Of a stretch of DNA of 64,000 nt, positions 53,343-60,587 are shown in pieces; position 1 is the first letter of the stretch; every line of letters begins with the position of its first letter. This DNA comes from Cryobacterium lactosi (GTDB taxonomy: Bacteria > Actinomycetota > Actinomycetes > Actinomycetales > Microbacteriaceae). The translations under genes were made by a program, and so were the position numbers. Under the pieces are notes generated by a model that worked only from the letters and a program-made list of their open reading frames with translations, searched no databases and was not told where the DNA came from. The stretch is from positions 124,001-188,000 of the forward strand of contig NZ_SOHM01000012.1 in the NCBI RefSeq assembly GCF_004403945.1. Direction: 5' to 3'.

Positions 53343-54080
53343 TCACTGACCGACGTTCAGCCGTTCCTGCGCGATGGCGCTCGCGCGCCCCAGCACGTCG
53401 ACCTGTGCCGCGTTGTACAGCTCTTTGAGGGCCTCGGTCACTGCCTCTCGGGTGACTCGTTGACCCTTCGAGACATGCTCGACCGGCTCCATCACCCATG
53501 GGTAGTCCACGAGGTGCTGGGCGATCTTGGGCGCGAGCGTCTCGGCGACGAGCTGCCTCGTCGCGTCATCGGCGTCTGCGGGCAGTGTGTCGAATGCTGC
53601 ACTGGCACCGTCGGGCTCTGGCTCGGACTCAATCATGCGTTTGACGTCTGTCATCGCTGACTCGTTGTAGAGCCGCGAATAGACGAGCAAGAGCGAACGA
53701 TCCGGATCGGATAGCCGCGATGCCACGTCCTCGAAGCCCGACGGCACGTCGATGGCGGAGGATCCATCGAGGGTGGCCCGGATCTCGGCGCGTGTCCTTT
53801 GCAGTCGCTCGATGCTGGCGGTGAGGTCCGCATCGATCGCCAGAAGCGCAGCCGTCGGAGGTCCCCCTCCGAAGCCCACGGTTTCGATCTGCGCGAGTGG
53901 CACGCCCAGGTCCCGCAAGCGCCGGACCTGCAGCAACCGAACGAGATGCCTGGCGCCGTACTGTTTGTAGCCGTTGGACGTCCGGCCCGGCTCATCGAGA
54001 AGACCCGAGCGGTGGTAGTAGCGCACGGTATTCACCGACGTTCCGGCGAGCTCCGCGATCTCTCGTGTACTCCATGGCAT
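53343..54080 (-). CDS. MerR-family regulator 4 (class II operator type)
   Basis: Regulator of 245 residues. Winged helix WSTREIAELAGTSVNTVRYY and SNGYKQYGARHLVRLLQV, almost the same as MerR regulator 1 through the reading region; helical C-terminal effector domain without conserved Cys. It lies directly upstream of Tap-like hydrolase 2, whose promoter is of the class II type also found at MerR regulator 1. A possible autoregulatory site is at 54128-54158. Confidence 0.92.
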   Translation of the reverse strand: MPWSTREIAELAGTSVNTVRYYHRSGLLDEPGRTSNGYKQYGARHLVRLLQVRRLRDLGVPLAQIETVGFGGGPPTAALLAIDADLTASIERLQRTRAEIRATLDGSSAIDVPSGFEDVASRLSDPDRSLLLVYSRLYNESAMTDVKRMIESEPEPDGASAAFDTLPADADDATRQLVAETLAPKIAQHLVDYPWVMEPVEHVSKGQRVTREAVTEALKELYNAAQVDVLGRASAIAQERLNVGQ

Positions 54081-54127
54081 GGTTCGTCCGTTCTCCCCTG
54101 CCGGGTGCCGGCCTGGTAGTCATGACC

Positions 54128-54158
54128 ATCTAAGACCATGTTCATGAGCCCGACTCAG
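54128..54158 (-). promoter_or_regulatory. Possible class II MerR-type promoter for MerR regulator 4
   Basis: Minus strand: CTGAGT (54158-54153), 19 bp ending GAACATGGTC as at 15308-15317, then TTAGAT (54133-54128). The -35 is poor, so this is a weak candidate. Confidence 0.4.
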
Positions 54159-54225
54159 GCAACGGGCGTTTGGCGTGCGCAGTGCCACGCCAATCGGTGG
54201 GCGAGAGCCTGCAGCGGGTCTGGGG

Positions 54226-54975
54226 TCACACCTGCTCGCTGCCGCCGTCAACAAAGACTTCGGCCCCGGTCATATAGGTGCTGTCCTCGGAAGCGAGGAA
54301 CAACGCTACGCCGGCAATCTCATCGGGACGACCGAGCCGACCCATAGGCGAGTCGTCAGCCATCGCCTTCAGCATGGCAGCAGCCTCGGTGGGCCCTGGA
54401 GCGAGGTCCGTGAGGCCTGGCGTCTCGGTAGATCCCGGGACGAGGGTGTTGACCCGGATACCGGCGCTAGCAAGCTCGGCGGCCCAGGTGCGACCGAAGG
54501 AGCGGATGGCCGCTTTAGACGCGGCGTAAGCGGTGAAGGCTGGGGTGCCATTGCTGGCGGAGGTGGAGCCGGTCAAGATCACGGACGCACCGTGATTGAG
54601 CAACGGCAGTGCCTTCTGGACGGTGAAAACGGTCCCGAAGACGTTACGTGCGAAGGTACTCTCGAGATGATCACGGGTGAGGTCCGCGAGTGCAGCAAAT
54701 TCGCCGCCTCCGGCATTGGCGAAGAGCACATCCAATCCGCGCCCGCCCGCTTTCACCGCGGCGAAGAGGACGTCCAGATCTGTGTCGCTGCTGACGTCTC
54801 CCAGCACGCCGGTTGCGCCGTGGCCGATCTGTTGGACTGCTTGGTCGAGCTGGTTCTGTCGCCGACCGGTCACGTACACGTGTGCCCCTTCGGCTGCGAA
54901 CCGTTCCGCCGCAGCAAGGCCAATTCCCTGCGTGCCGCCGGTGACCAAGGCCACCTTGTTTTCGAGTCGTCCCAT
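54226..54975 (-). CDS. SDR-family oxidoreductase (classical)
   Basis: Short-chain dehydrogenase of 249 residues. TGGTQGIG cofactor loop, NAGGG, catalytic Ser in TGSTSASNG and Y-A-A-S-K, C-terminal FVDGG. All classical residues are present, in contrast to the SDR at 13486. CAGGAG lies 6 nt before ATG 54975. It is divergent from a decayed TetR gene, with two TTGACTA/TAGTCAA-type operators between. Confidence 0.92.
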   Translation of the reverse strand: MGRLENKVALVTGGTQGIGLAAAERFAAEGAHVYVTGRRQNQLDQAVQQIGHGATGVLGDVSSDTDLDVLFAAVKAGGRGLDVLFANAGGGEFAALADLTRDHLESTFARNVFGTVFTVQKALPLLNHGASVILTGSTSASNGTPAFTAYAASKAAIRSFGRTWAAELASAGIRVNTLVPGSTETPGLTDLAPGPTEAAAMLKAMADDSPMGRLGRPDEIAGVALFLASEDSTYMTGAEVFVDGGSEQV

Positions 54976-55082
54976 GATCTGCTCCTGTTCGCTGAAGTCC
55001 CACAATCCGCCCGGCACCCTGTAGCGCGTCACGCTCTCAGTGCGATGGGCTTTGTCGACCCGTTGGCCGAGTGGTACCGTTT

Positions 55083-55130
55083 CTGACTGAATAGTCAATA
55101 ACTGTAGATCATATTTGACTAGATGGTCAA
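55083..55130. promoter_or_regulatory. Two TetR operator candidates
   Basis: CTGACTG-AA-TAGTCAA (55083-55098) and TTGACTA-GA-TGGTCAA (55115-55130). Both are followed by YAAC, as is the site at 41821-41836. The TetR encoded at 41121 could act here in trans because the local TetR is broken. Confidence 0.6.
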
Positions 55131-55167
55131 CAACTGGGTCGCCATCACCGCCGAAGGAACGCGCTAA

Positions 55168-55633
55168 CTGCCACGACCACGAAAGTTCGACGAAACGGAG
55201 GTAGTTGCCTCGGCGAGCCGGGCGTTTGCCAAGACCGGATGCGCCGATACGTCGGTGGATGATCTCGTCGCTGCAACCGGACTCGGCCGGCAGAGCCTGT
55301 ACAACGCTTTTGGCGGCAAGAAGGAACTCTTCATGCGTGCCCTTCTCAGCGACACCGAGGACGCAGTTGCCCCAGCTGAAGCGCTGCGCCACGGTGTCGA
55401 CAGTCCTATCGTTCGGATCCGCGCGCAGCTCCTGAGAGTCGTGGTCACCTACGGCTCGGGTCGGGGGCAGCCCCCACTGTTAGCCAAGGCTGCGATGGAA
55501 CTCTCAAGCCAGGACCCGAAAGGTTTCCGCATCGGTTCTCAGGACCTTCAACGATATGCAGATCCATTACCGGGCGTGCATCATCGAGGCTCAAGAGGCC
55601 GGCGAAGTTGAGGCCGACGCTGCCGCGGTGTGA
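55168..55633 (+). pseudogene. TetR-family regulator remnant
   Basis: From a CTG at 55168 (after AAGGA) the frame reads a TetR domain, FAKTGCADTSVDDLVAATGLGRQSLYNAFGGKKELF, paralogous to 41121-41768. After ELSSQDP the frame ends at 55611, but another frame continues MQIHYRACIIEAQEAGEVEAD, matching VYRGCLVDAQEYGEIDPASD of the paralogue, and stops at 55633. The last third of the ligand domain is missing. A frameshift plus truncation, and no ATG/GTG start, indicate a pseudogene. Confidence 0.75.
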
Positions 55634-55669
55634 AATTGTTGGTTTGCTTCGCACGGCTGCCGCACTTCT

Positions 55670-55712
55670 CCGTAGTTCCACGGATGCCTGGGCCGGGGTT
55701 CGTTTCTAACCT
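55670..55712 (+). promoter_or_regulatory. CCGTAGTTCCACGG box with TAACCT -10
   Basis: CCGTAGTTCCACGG (55670-55683), 23 bp, TAACCT (55707-55712), with the ATG of the next gene 7 bp further. The same layout occurs before the SDR, MFS and GMC genes 20 kb away. Confidence 0.65.
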
Positions 55713-55718
55713 CGTGAG

Positions 55719-56402
55719 ATGAGTGAATTTTCGACACCGGCGAACCTGCCATCGGCTCCTGTTGACGGCGCCCGCGTCCTTGTTCGTGCGAGGCGCTGGT
55801 TAGAACGCCTGGGCAGCTGTCTATTCGATCACCCGAGTATCGTCACAAGTTCCCTCATCGGGACGGTGATCGCCCAGTTCGTTTTGGCCTTGTGGTTCCC
55901 ACTGATTGCGGTCACCGCACCCTTCGACCACCTCGGCACAGAGCGGCGAGAGATTGCCGTCAGCGCTTTATCGTTGGGAGTCGCGGGTGTCGCCGCGATG
56001 GTGGGAGGGTTCGCCGGGGTGGTGGTCCTCTTCGGGTTGAGCAGTATCGACGAACGCTTTCGAACGATACGACGGGCGGCTTCTTCGAGCATCCAACGCA
56101 ACTGGATGTCTGTCGTGACCACCCCGCTTGCGGCGGCGTTCGGTTCGCTCATTGCCTCCGCCATGGCTTCGGCCGGTGCAACCAGCCCCGCACTGTGGGT
56201 TCTCGAAGGGAGCGTGCTATTGGCCGCCCACGGCGCAATTCGATTGGTTGTCGTTCTGCATGAGCTCGTCAAGGTTGTCAACGAGTCCGATGCGGCTGCC
56301 CGAGGGCATAGGCTGCCTGAGGCCGCCCAGCTGCCCACCCCCATCCAGAGATTCGCCGCGACAGAACACAAAGTCTCTTCCGGAGCGTGGCCGGCTGCGT
56401 GA
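55719..56402 (+). CDS. Membrane protein of unknown function
   Basis: Protein of 227 residues with four hydrophobic segments near 42-65, 85-110, 132-152 and 155-180 and a basic N-terminal region (RVLVRARRWLERLG). No family recognised. The ATG is at the expected transcription start of the upstream promoter, so it is probably leaderless. Sharing a promoter type with the SDR/MFS/GMC genes suggests the same regulator. Confidence 0.7.
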   Translation: MSEFSTPANLPSAPVDGARVLVRARRWLERLGSCLFDHPSIVTSSLIGTVIAQFVLALWFPLIAVTAPFDHLGTERREIAVSALSLGVAGVAAMVGGFAGVVVLFGLSSIDERFRTIRRAASSSIQRNWMSVVTTPLAAAFGSLIASAMASAGATSPALWVLEGSVLLAAHGAIRLVVVLHELVKVVNESDAAARGHRLPEAAQLPTPIQRFAATEHKVSSGAWPAA

Positions 56403-56785
56403 CTGAGTTGACGCTGCGAGCGCTGGGCGGCACTGCCGGTATCGTCCAGCTGCGAAAAGGCGCCGGCGCCAGAGCCGTCCTTGCTGATCAGGCACATGTC
56501 GTCGCCGGAACCTGGCCGCTCACTGCCCGGACCCCGGACACATCCGTCGCTGTGCAACGGCTTGCACCGGCTGAACAGCACTATTGATGTCACGCCGAAC
56601 ATCACCGAGGCCTCCTCGTCGATCAAGGGCTAGCTAGTTGGAACCCTGCAACGCATCGATGACGCTGGCCACGGCGCCACCGCCAGCGGTATCGCCGCCC
56701 TGATCATCGTGGGCATGCTCGGCCTTGTGGCGCCTTTGCAGGTGAGCACGGTTCTGGTGGGCTCCCGGAGAGAACAGACCGAGCA
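56403..56785. other. Non-coding or decayed stretch
   Basis: About 380 bp without a convincing gene. A plus-strand stretch near 56655-56760 reads as part of a hydrophobic protein (GIAALIIVGMLGLVAPLQ) but is bounded by a stop and has no start; it may be a gene remnant. It adjoins the degenerate exporter copy. Confidence 0.35.
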
Positions 56786-57199
56786 CTATTCGAAACGCGT
56801 GGACGTCACCTCGGTCTTGCGACGAATTGCTCCGAACGTGGTCACCACGGCGGACACGGCGAGCGCTGCACTAATCACGAGGGCCACCAGGAAGAGTGGA
56901 TCGGGCCAGCCGATTGTTCGCGAACCGTTTGTGAGCCCCACCAGAATCAGCTGGGCAACGATAAGGCCCAGCCCGCTGGAGAGCGCAACTACCGCGAGGA
57001 GTGGGACGGCGGCTTCGTAGCTCACGATGCGGCGGAACTCGCTGACGGGCATTCCCAAGAGGCGAAGGAGGCCGAGCACCCGTTTGCGGTCGAGCACGGC
57101 AGCAACCCCGGATATCGCCAAAGAGAAAGCGGCGATGAAGGTGGCCACACCGATACCGAGGTAGCTGAGCAGTCCAAGAAGCGCTGATGAGTTGTCTAC
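56786..57199 (-). pseudogene. Remnant of a second PadR/ABC-exporter locus (deletion fusion)
   Basis: Residues reading VDNSSALLGLLS match the first 12 codons of padR (VDNSTTLLGLLS) and are joined in frame to YLGIGVATFIAAFSLA, the last FtsX-like helix block of the permease. Everything between (most of padR, the ATPase and most of the permease) is missing. The former GTG start is now GTA. Sequence outside the coding part (57205-57260) still resembles the padR upstream region at 9285-9345. This is a deletion product of a duplicated operon. Confidence 0.85.
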
Positions 57200-57318
57200 A
57201 TCGTCGACTGAACGCAGAGTGGATAGGCGCCGTCTTCATCCCACCGGATGATCCGAACGGTCAGCTTCCAGGGGACCTCACGTTTCAGGGTCAACCCTGT
57301 GACGAAATCGTAACTACA

Positions 57319-57337
57319 CCATTCAGACGGTATAGTA
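57319..57337. promoter_or_regulatory. TetR operator candidate (copy 3 of the CCATNCGNAYGG type)
   Basis: Minus strand TACTATACCGTCTGAATGG, overlapping a TATAGT -10 on the plus strand (57331-57336) that would serve the TetR gene at 57451. Related to the sites at 58789 and 58876. Confidence 0.6.
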
Positions 57338-57450
57338 ACTCCAAGTGTTGCTCGACAGGCGACCGCCTTTGGGCCCGCCTCCCCCGCCTGGCCCGAAGAC
57401 ACTCGTCCGTTCAGCACCCCGGAATATCCGGTCAACTCAGAGAGAAGCTC

Positions 57451-57978
57451 ATGGCCCGACCGAGTAATAGATCAAGAGTGATCGATGCCGCGGTCCGACT
57501 TGCCGAAAGAGACGGCGTCCGTGGTGTGACGATCGAAGCCGTTGCCGAGGAAGCCGGCATGACAAAAGGCGGCGTGCAGTATCACTTCAACAAGGACGAG
57601 ATGATGGACGCGATCATCTCCGACATCTGGCGTCGCACTGAGGTAGAGGCTCAACGTCGACTACCCGTGCCCTTCGAACAGGCTTCACTCATCCAGCGGC
57701 TGGAAGCTTACGTTATAGCGAGTGCCGCGACAGAGGTACACGGGGGCGAATTGGTTATCTTCCTTGACGGCTCGCACTCCGAGGAGATCAATACTCAGTG
57801 GCGCCGTTTCGTTGAGCGATGGACCTCTGCACCAGGTGAGGGTCTCACAGACGCCCAGCAAGTGGTGCTCCTGGCATTGGACGGCTTGTGGATGAACGAA
57901 GTGTCCGGGCGGCTCCTTTTCAGCAAGGCCCAACGAGCCGCACTAGTCGACACTCTCCTACGTCACCTAACCCTCTAG
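57451..57978 (+). CDS. TetR-family regulator
   Basis: Regulator of 175 residues. Helix-turn-helix RDGVRGVTIEAVAEEAGMTKGGVQYHFNKDEMMDAI and a short ligand domain ending FSKAQRAALVDTLLRHLTL. It resembles the TetR at 58900 in the HTH and in the ALDGLWMNE/ATNGLWIAE helix. ATG 57451 is preceded by GAGAGAAG. The leader of about 110 nt has no other feature I recognise. Confidence 0.92.
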   Translation: MARPSNRSRVIDAAVRLAERDGVRGVTIEAVAEEAGMTKGGVQYHFNKDEMMDAIISDIWRRTEVEAQRRLPVPFEQASLIQRLEAYVIASAATEVHGGELVIFLDGSHSEEINTQWRRFVERWTSAPGEGLTDAQQVVLLALDGLWMNEVSGRLLFSKAQRAALVDTLLRHLTL

Positions 57979-58020
57979 CGGGACGCCTCGTGGGATAGCC
58001 ACCCTGTCGCTGCGCGCAGG

Positions 58021-58671
58021 CTACTGCAGGACCACTGCGTAGAAGAACCAGAAGGTGGAAGCCCCCACTAGCCACACGCCCAGCGCGAGCGCGACGGAGC
58101 GCAGACGCAGTCGTCCCCGAAAGATCGCGAGGGTCACGAAGAGCAGGGAGAGGACTATTTCGAGGCTCCAGTAGATCGGACTTGTCGTGTCAGCGACAAA
58201 CTGGAGGCCATAGATGCCTTCTCCAAGCAGCACGGCCGCGAGCGGAGTTACACCAAGGGCGCGCCAGAGAGGTGGACCATACCTGGTGAGAGCCGCGGAC
58301 ACGCCGAGTATCGGACCGGCCGCCAGCCCGATGTATGTCCAGTTGGAGCTGAACGGCTCCGCGTAGAAGTAGCCGCGCAGCAGAGATACGGCCCCATAGG
58401 CCTCGTTGAGCGCCTGGAAAGCGACGATACCGAGAAAGGCACCCAGCAACGGTCGGGCACGACCCAGCCACACCAACAGGAAGCTGAACATGGTCCACCC
58501 GCCGGCGGAGTTACTCAGTGACCTCAGCCAGTCCGGGAGGTACTGCTGCCCGAAACTCGTGAGCCCGCCGACGAGAAGCGCGCCCAGGAGCACGACGGCT
58601 GTAGCGAGAAAAGCCGACTTCCATGTTTCGCTGTACCAGCGGGGTTTTTCTAGATCTGCACTTCTCGACAC
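58021..58671 (-). CDS. Polytopic membrane protein (DUF6518-like)
   Basis: Membrane protein of 216 residues with about six helices, beginning WYSETWKSAFLATAVVLLGALLVGG. The pattern, with QALNEAYGAVSLLRGYFYAEPF between helices, resembles the DUF6518 group, but I recall this only by general similarity. GTG 58671 has GAGAGAG upstream. It is divergent from the TetR at 58900, with operators on both sides of the intergenic region, and so is its probable target. Confidence 0.75.
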   Translation of the reverse strand: MSRSADLEKPRWYSETWKSAFLATAVVLLGALLVGGLTSFGQQYLPDWLRSLSNSAGGWTMFSFLLVWLGRARPLLGAFLGIVAFQALNEAYGAVSLLRGYFYAEPFSSNWTYIGLAAGPILGVSAALTRYGPPLWRALGVTPLAAVLLGEGIYGLQFVADTTSPIYWSLEIVLSLLFVTLAIFRGRLRLRSVALALGVWLVGASTFWFFYAVVLQ

Positions 58672-58788
58672 GTGTGACTCTCTCTCGATGAGTTGCCGAC
58701 GGGCTCGGCGAGCGACAGCAGGATTTGCCGTTTATCGAATGTCGATCAATGGCTTCCGACACCTGCCCCACCAACACATTCGCTGCAT

Positions 58789-58894
58789 TACTGTACCATA
58801 CGTATGGCTGAGTTCTGACCGCAGTCTCAATCGCAACGCGATACTGAGAGTTGACCGAGGTCTCGAGTTACTTAACCATCCATACGGTACAGTT
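58789..58894. promoter_or_regulatory. Pair of TetR operator candidates
   Basis: TACTGTACCATACGTATGG (58789-58807, containing the perfect palindrome CCATACGTATGG) and, on the minus strand, AACTGTACCGTATGGATGG (58894-58876). The second overlaps a TACAGT -10 whose start would be at the TetR ATG 58900. They match the site at 57319-57337. Confidence 0.68.
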
Positions 58895-58899
58895 ATGGC

Positions 58900-59433
58900 A
58901 TGAGATCAAGCTCCCGAACCGACATCCTCGCTGCCGCGTTGCGCGTCGTCGACGCCGCTGGCGGCGTCGATATCACTTACGAATCCGTTGCCCGCGAGGT
59001 CGGCTTGTCCAAGGCCGGACTGATGTATCACTTCCCATCAAAAGACGACCTGATGTACGCGGTTATCGAGCACGTCATAGACAGGTGGAAGGTCGAACTC
59101 CGCGGCACACTTGGCCGCTCCTTTGAGGAGTCCACACTCGCCGAACGCGTTCGCGCCTTCGTCGAGTTCGCAGCCAACGGAGGAGCAACCCGAGGCGAGT
59201 TCGTGGTCTTCACTGAAGCGGTCAGACGCCCCACGCTCTCAGGACCCTGGCTCGAATATCTCAGAGAGTGGTTCGAGTTCGGCAGCGAGACTGACACCGC
59301 CTCACTGCTGCTTGTTTGGCTGGCCACGAACGGCCTGTGGATTGCAGAGGCGACAAACATCGTGGCCGTGAGCCCAGCCCAACGCCAAGCTCTCATTTCT
59401 CGGTCACTCACCCTGATCGGCAGTTCCGTATAA
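58900..59433 (+). CDS. TetR-family regulator
   Basis: Regulator of 177 residues. Helix-turn-helix VDITYESVAREVGLSKAGLMYHFPSKDDLMYAVIEHV, then a short ligand domain. It is divergent from the DUF6518-like membrane protein and 57 bp before a GNAT gene. The ATG falls at the predicted transcription start (leaderless). It probably controls both neighbours and, through the shared operator, cross-talks with the TetR at 57451. Confidence 0.92.
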   Translation: MRSSSRTDILAAALRVVDAAGGVDITYESVAREVGLSKAGLMYHFPSKDDLMYAVIEHVIDRWKVELRGTLGRSFEESTLAERVRAFVEFAANGGATRGEFVVFTEAVRRPTLSGPWLEYLREWFEFGSETDTASLLLVWLATNGLWIAEATNIVAVSPAQRQALISRSLTLIGSSV

Positions 59434-59490
59434 GGGCCTCTCCCCGCTCCACACACCCACCACAGCAAACCAGAGAAAGCAGGATCCACA

Positions 59491-60096
59491 ATGTTTACCA
59501 TTACACCCGCTGCACCTACCGACGTCACCGAAACCGCTGAAGTCCTCGCGGGCGCGTTTCAGGGTGGATCGGTCATCTCGTCCCTGATCCGCGCCGGCGC
59601 AGATTCACATCGACGAACTGCTTCCCTATTCCGCGCGCTCATGCGGTCCGGTCCCCTGCAAACGGGACGGATAGATCTGGCCCGAAGCGAGAACCGAAGG
59701 GAAATTCTCGGAGCCGCTGTCTGGGAACGCCCAGGCAAGCGCGCCTCCATCATCGACCAACTCACCGAATTACCGACGTTCATTCGAGCTCTCGGATGGG
59801 ACGGCCTGGCCCGTGCCGCTCGTCTTCAGTCTCTCCTAGCGTCCTACCGACCGGTCGAACCGCATTGGTACCTCGCGCAGATCGGGGTCCGCGCTCAGTC
59901 TCGCGAATCGGGCGTGGGTACTGAACTACTGCGCTCGCGACTCGAGATGATCGATGCGACTCACGCACCCGTCTACTTGGAGTCGTCGAACGAACGCAAC
60001 CGGGAGCTCTATAAACGTCACGGATTCGTGGCGATCGCAAACATCGAATCAATCCCGCTCATGTCTCCCGCCGGGATGTGGCGGCCCGCTGTGTAG
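59491..60096 (+). CDS. GNAT-family N-acetyltransferase
   Basis: Acetyltransferase of 201 residues. The acetyl-CoA-binding block is IGVRAQSRESGVGTELLRSRLEMID (a variant of the Q/R-x-x-G-x-G/A pattern), followed by APVYLESSNERNRELYKRHGFVAI, the usual late strand and helix. Substrate unknown; small molecules or antibiotics are possible. It follows the TetR gene by 57 bp on the same strand. GAGAAAGCAGG precedes the ATG. Confidence 0.9.
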   Translation: MFTITPAAPTDVTETAEVLAGAFQGGSVISSLIRAGADSHRRTASLFRALMRSGPLQTGRIDLARSENRREILGAAVWERPGKRASIIDQLTELPTFIRALGWDGLARAARLQSLLASYRPVEPHWYLAQIGVRAQSRESGVGTELLRSRLEMIDATHAPVYLESSNERNRELYKRHGFVAIANIESIPLMSPAGMWRPAV

Positions 60097-60272
60097 CGTC
60101 CGCGCCACATCGAGGGAGTCCACGGCCTGAGGATTAGGCCCGCAGGCCCAGCGGTGACGAGGTGACCGACAGTCCCGCGTGCAGACTAACTGCGGAATTC
60201 CTATCAAATTGCGGACGTCGACTGCGGTGTTCGGTAAGCAAGAAAACCACTCTTGACCAAAAGTTTCTTTCC

Positions 60273-60308
60273 TGCTGGGGCATCTGGACTCGAACCAAGA
60301 ACAGATGA
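60273..60308 (-). other. Possible tRNA 3'-end fragment (att-like)
   Basis: The minus strand reads TTGGTTCGAGTCCAGATGCC, which has the conserved TTCGAGTCC T-loop/T-stem of a tRNA followed by an acceptor-like stretch. No matching anticodon or D arm is upstream and no CCA follows, so it is not a functional tRNA. Such fragments often mark integration sites of mobile elements. Confidence 0.35.
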
Positions 60309-60481
60309 CCGCTGTCTCGGCCGCGCCAATCCCGCGCGCACTCCACCGGCGGCTGCCCTCAGCTCCTGACGGCAAGTCGGCACCGATGATGCCGTGGGTC
60401 GGCCTTTCGACCGGGTGCCGGCTGCATGATTTCGGTCGTCTGATTCCGTCCGGTTGTCAGGGCGCAAGATACGCGGGATTG

Positions 60482-60538
60482 ACGCGTTCTCCTGCCGGGA
60501 GGACGGCGTTGAACCGGACTTACGACAGGAGAACGCGT
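60482..60538. repeat. Inverted repeat with 13-bp perfect arms
   Basis: ACGCGTTCTCCTG (60482-60494) and CAGGAGAACGCGT (60526-60538) enclose 31 bp. It may be a terminator for the SRPBCC gene, which ends just beyond it, or an end of an unidentified element. Confidence 0.7.
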
Positions 60539-60543
60539 GCAAT

Positions 60544-60587
60544 ACCGATTAGACGTTAAGTCGAGACCGATTAGACGTTGAATCGAG
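60544..60587. repeat. Tandem duplication of a gene 3' end
   Basis: Two adjacent 22-bp units beginning ACCGATTAGACGTT differ at two positions. The second unit contains the last codons and stop of the SRPBCC gene; the first is a duplicated copy of this end. Confidence 0.85.

Larger units (their letters stand above)
60097..60570. other. Gene-free stretch with repeats
   Basis: About 470 bp containing no supported gene. It holds a possible tRNA 3'-end fragment (about 60273-60308), a 13-bp inverted repeat (60482-60538) and the first half of a tandem 22-bp repeat (60544-60587), each listed separately. Confidence 0.6.

Noticed and set aside
60260..60350. Complete tRNA gene
   Set aside because: Only the T-arm region is recognisable; no D arm, anticodon arm or CCA.
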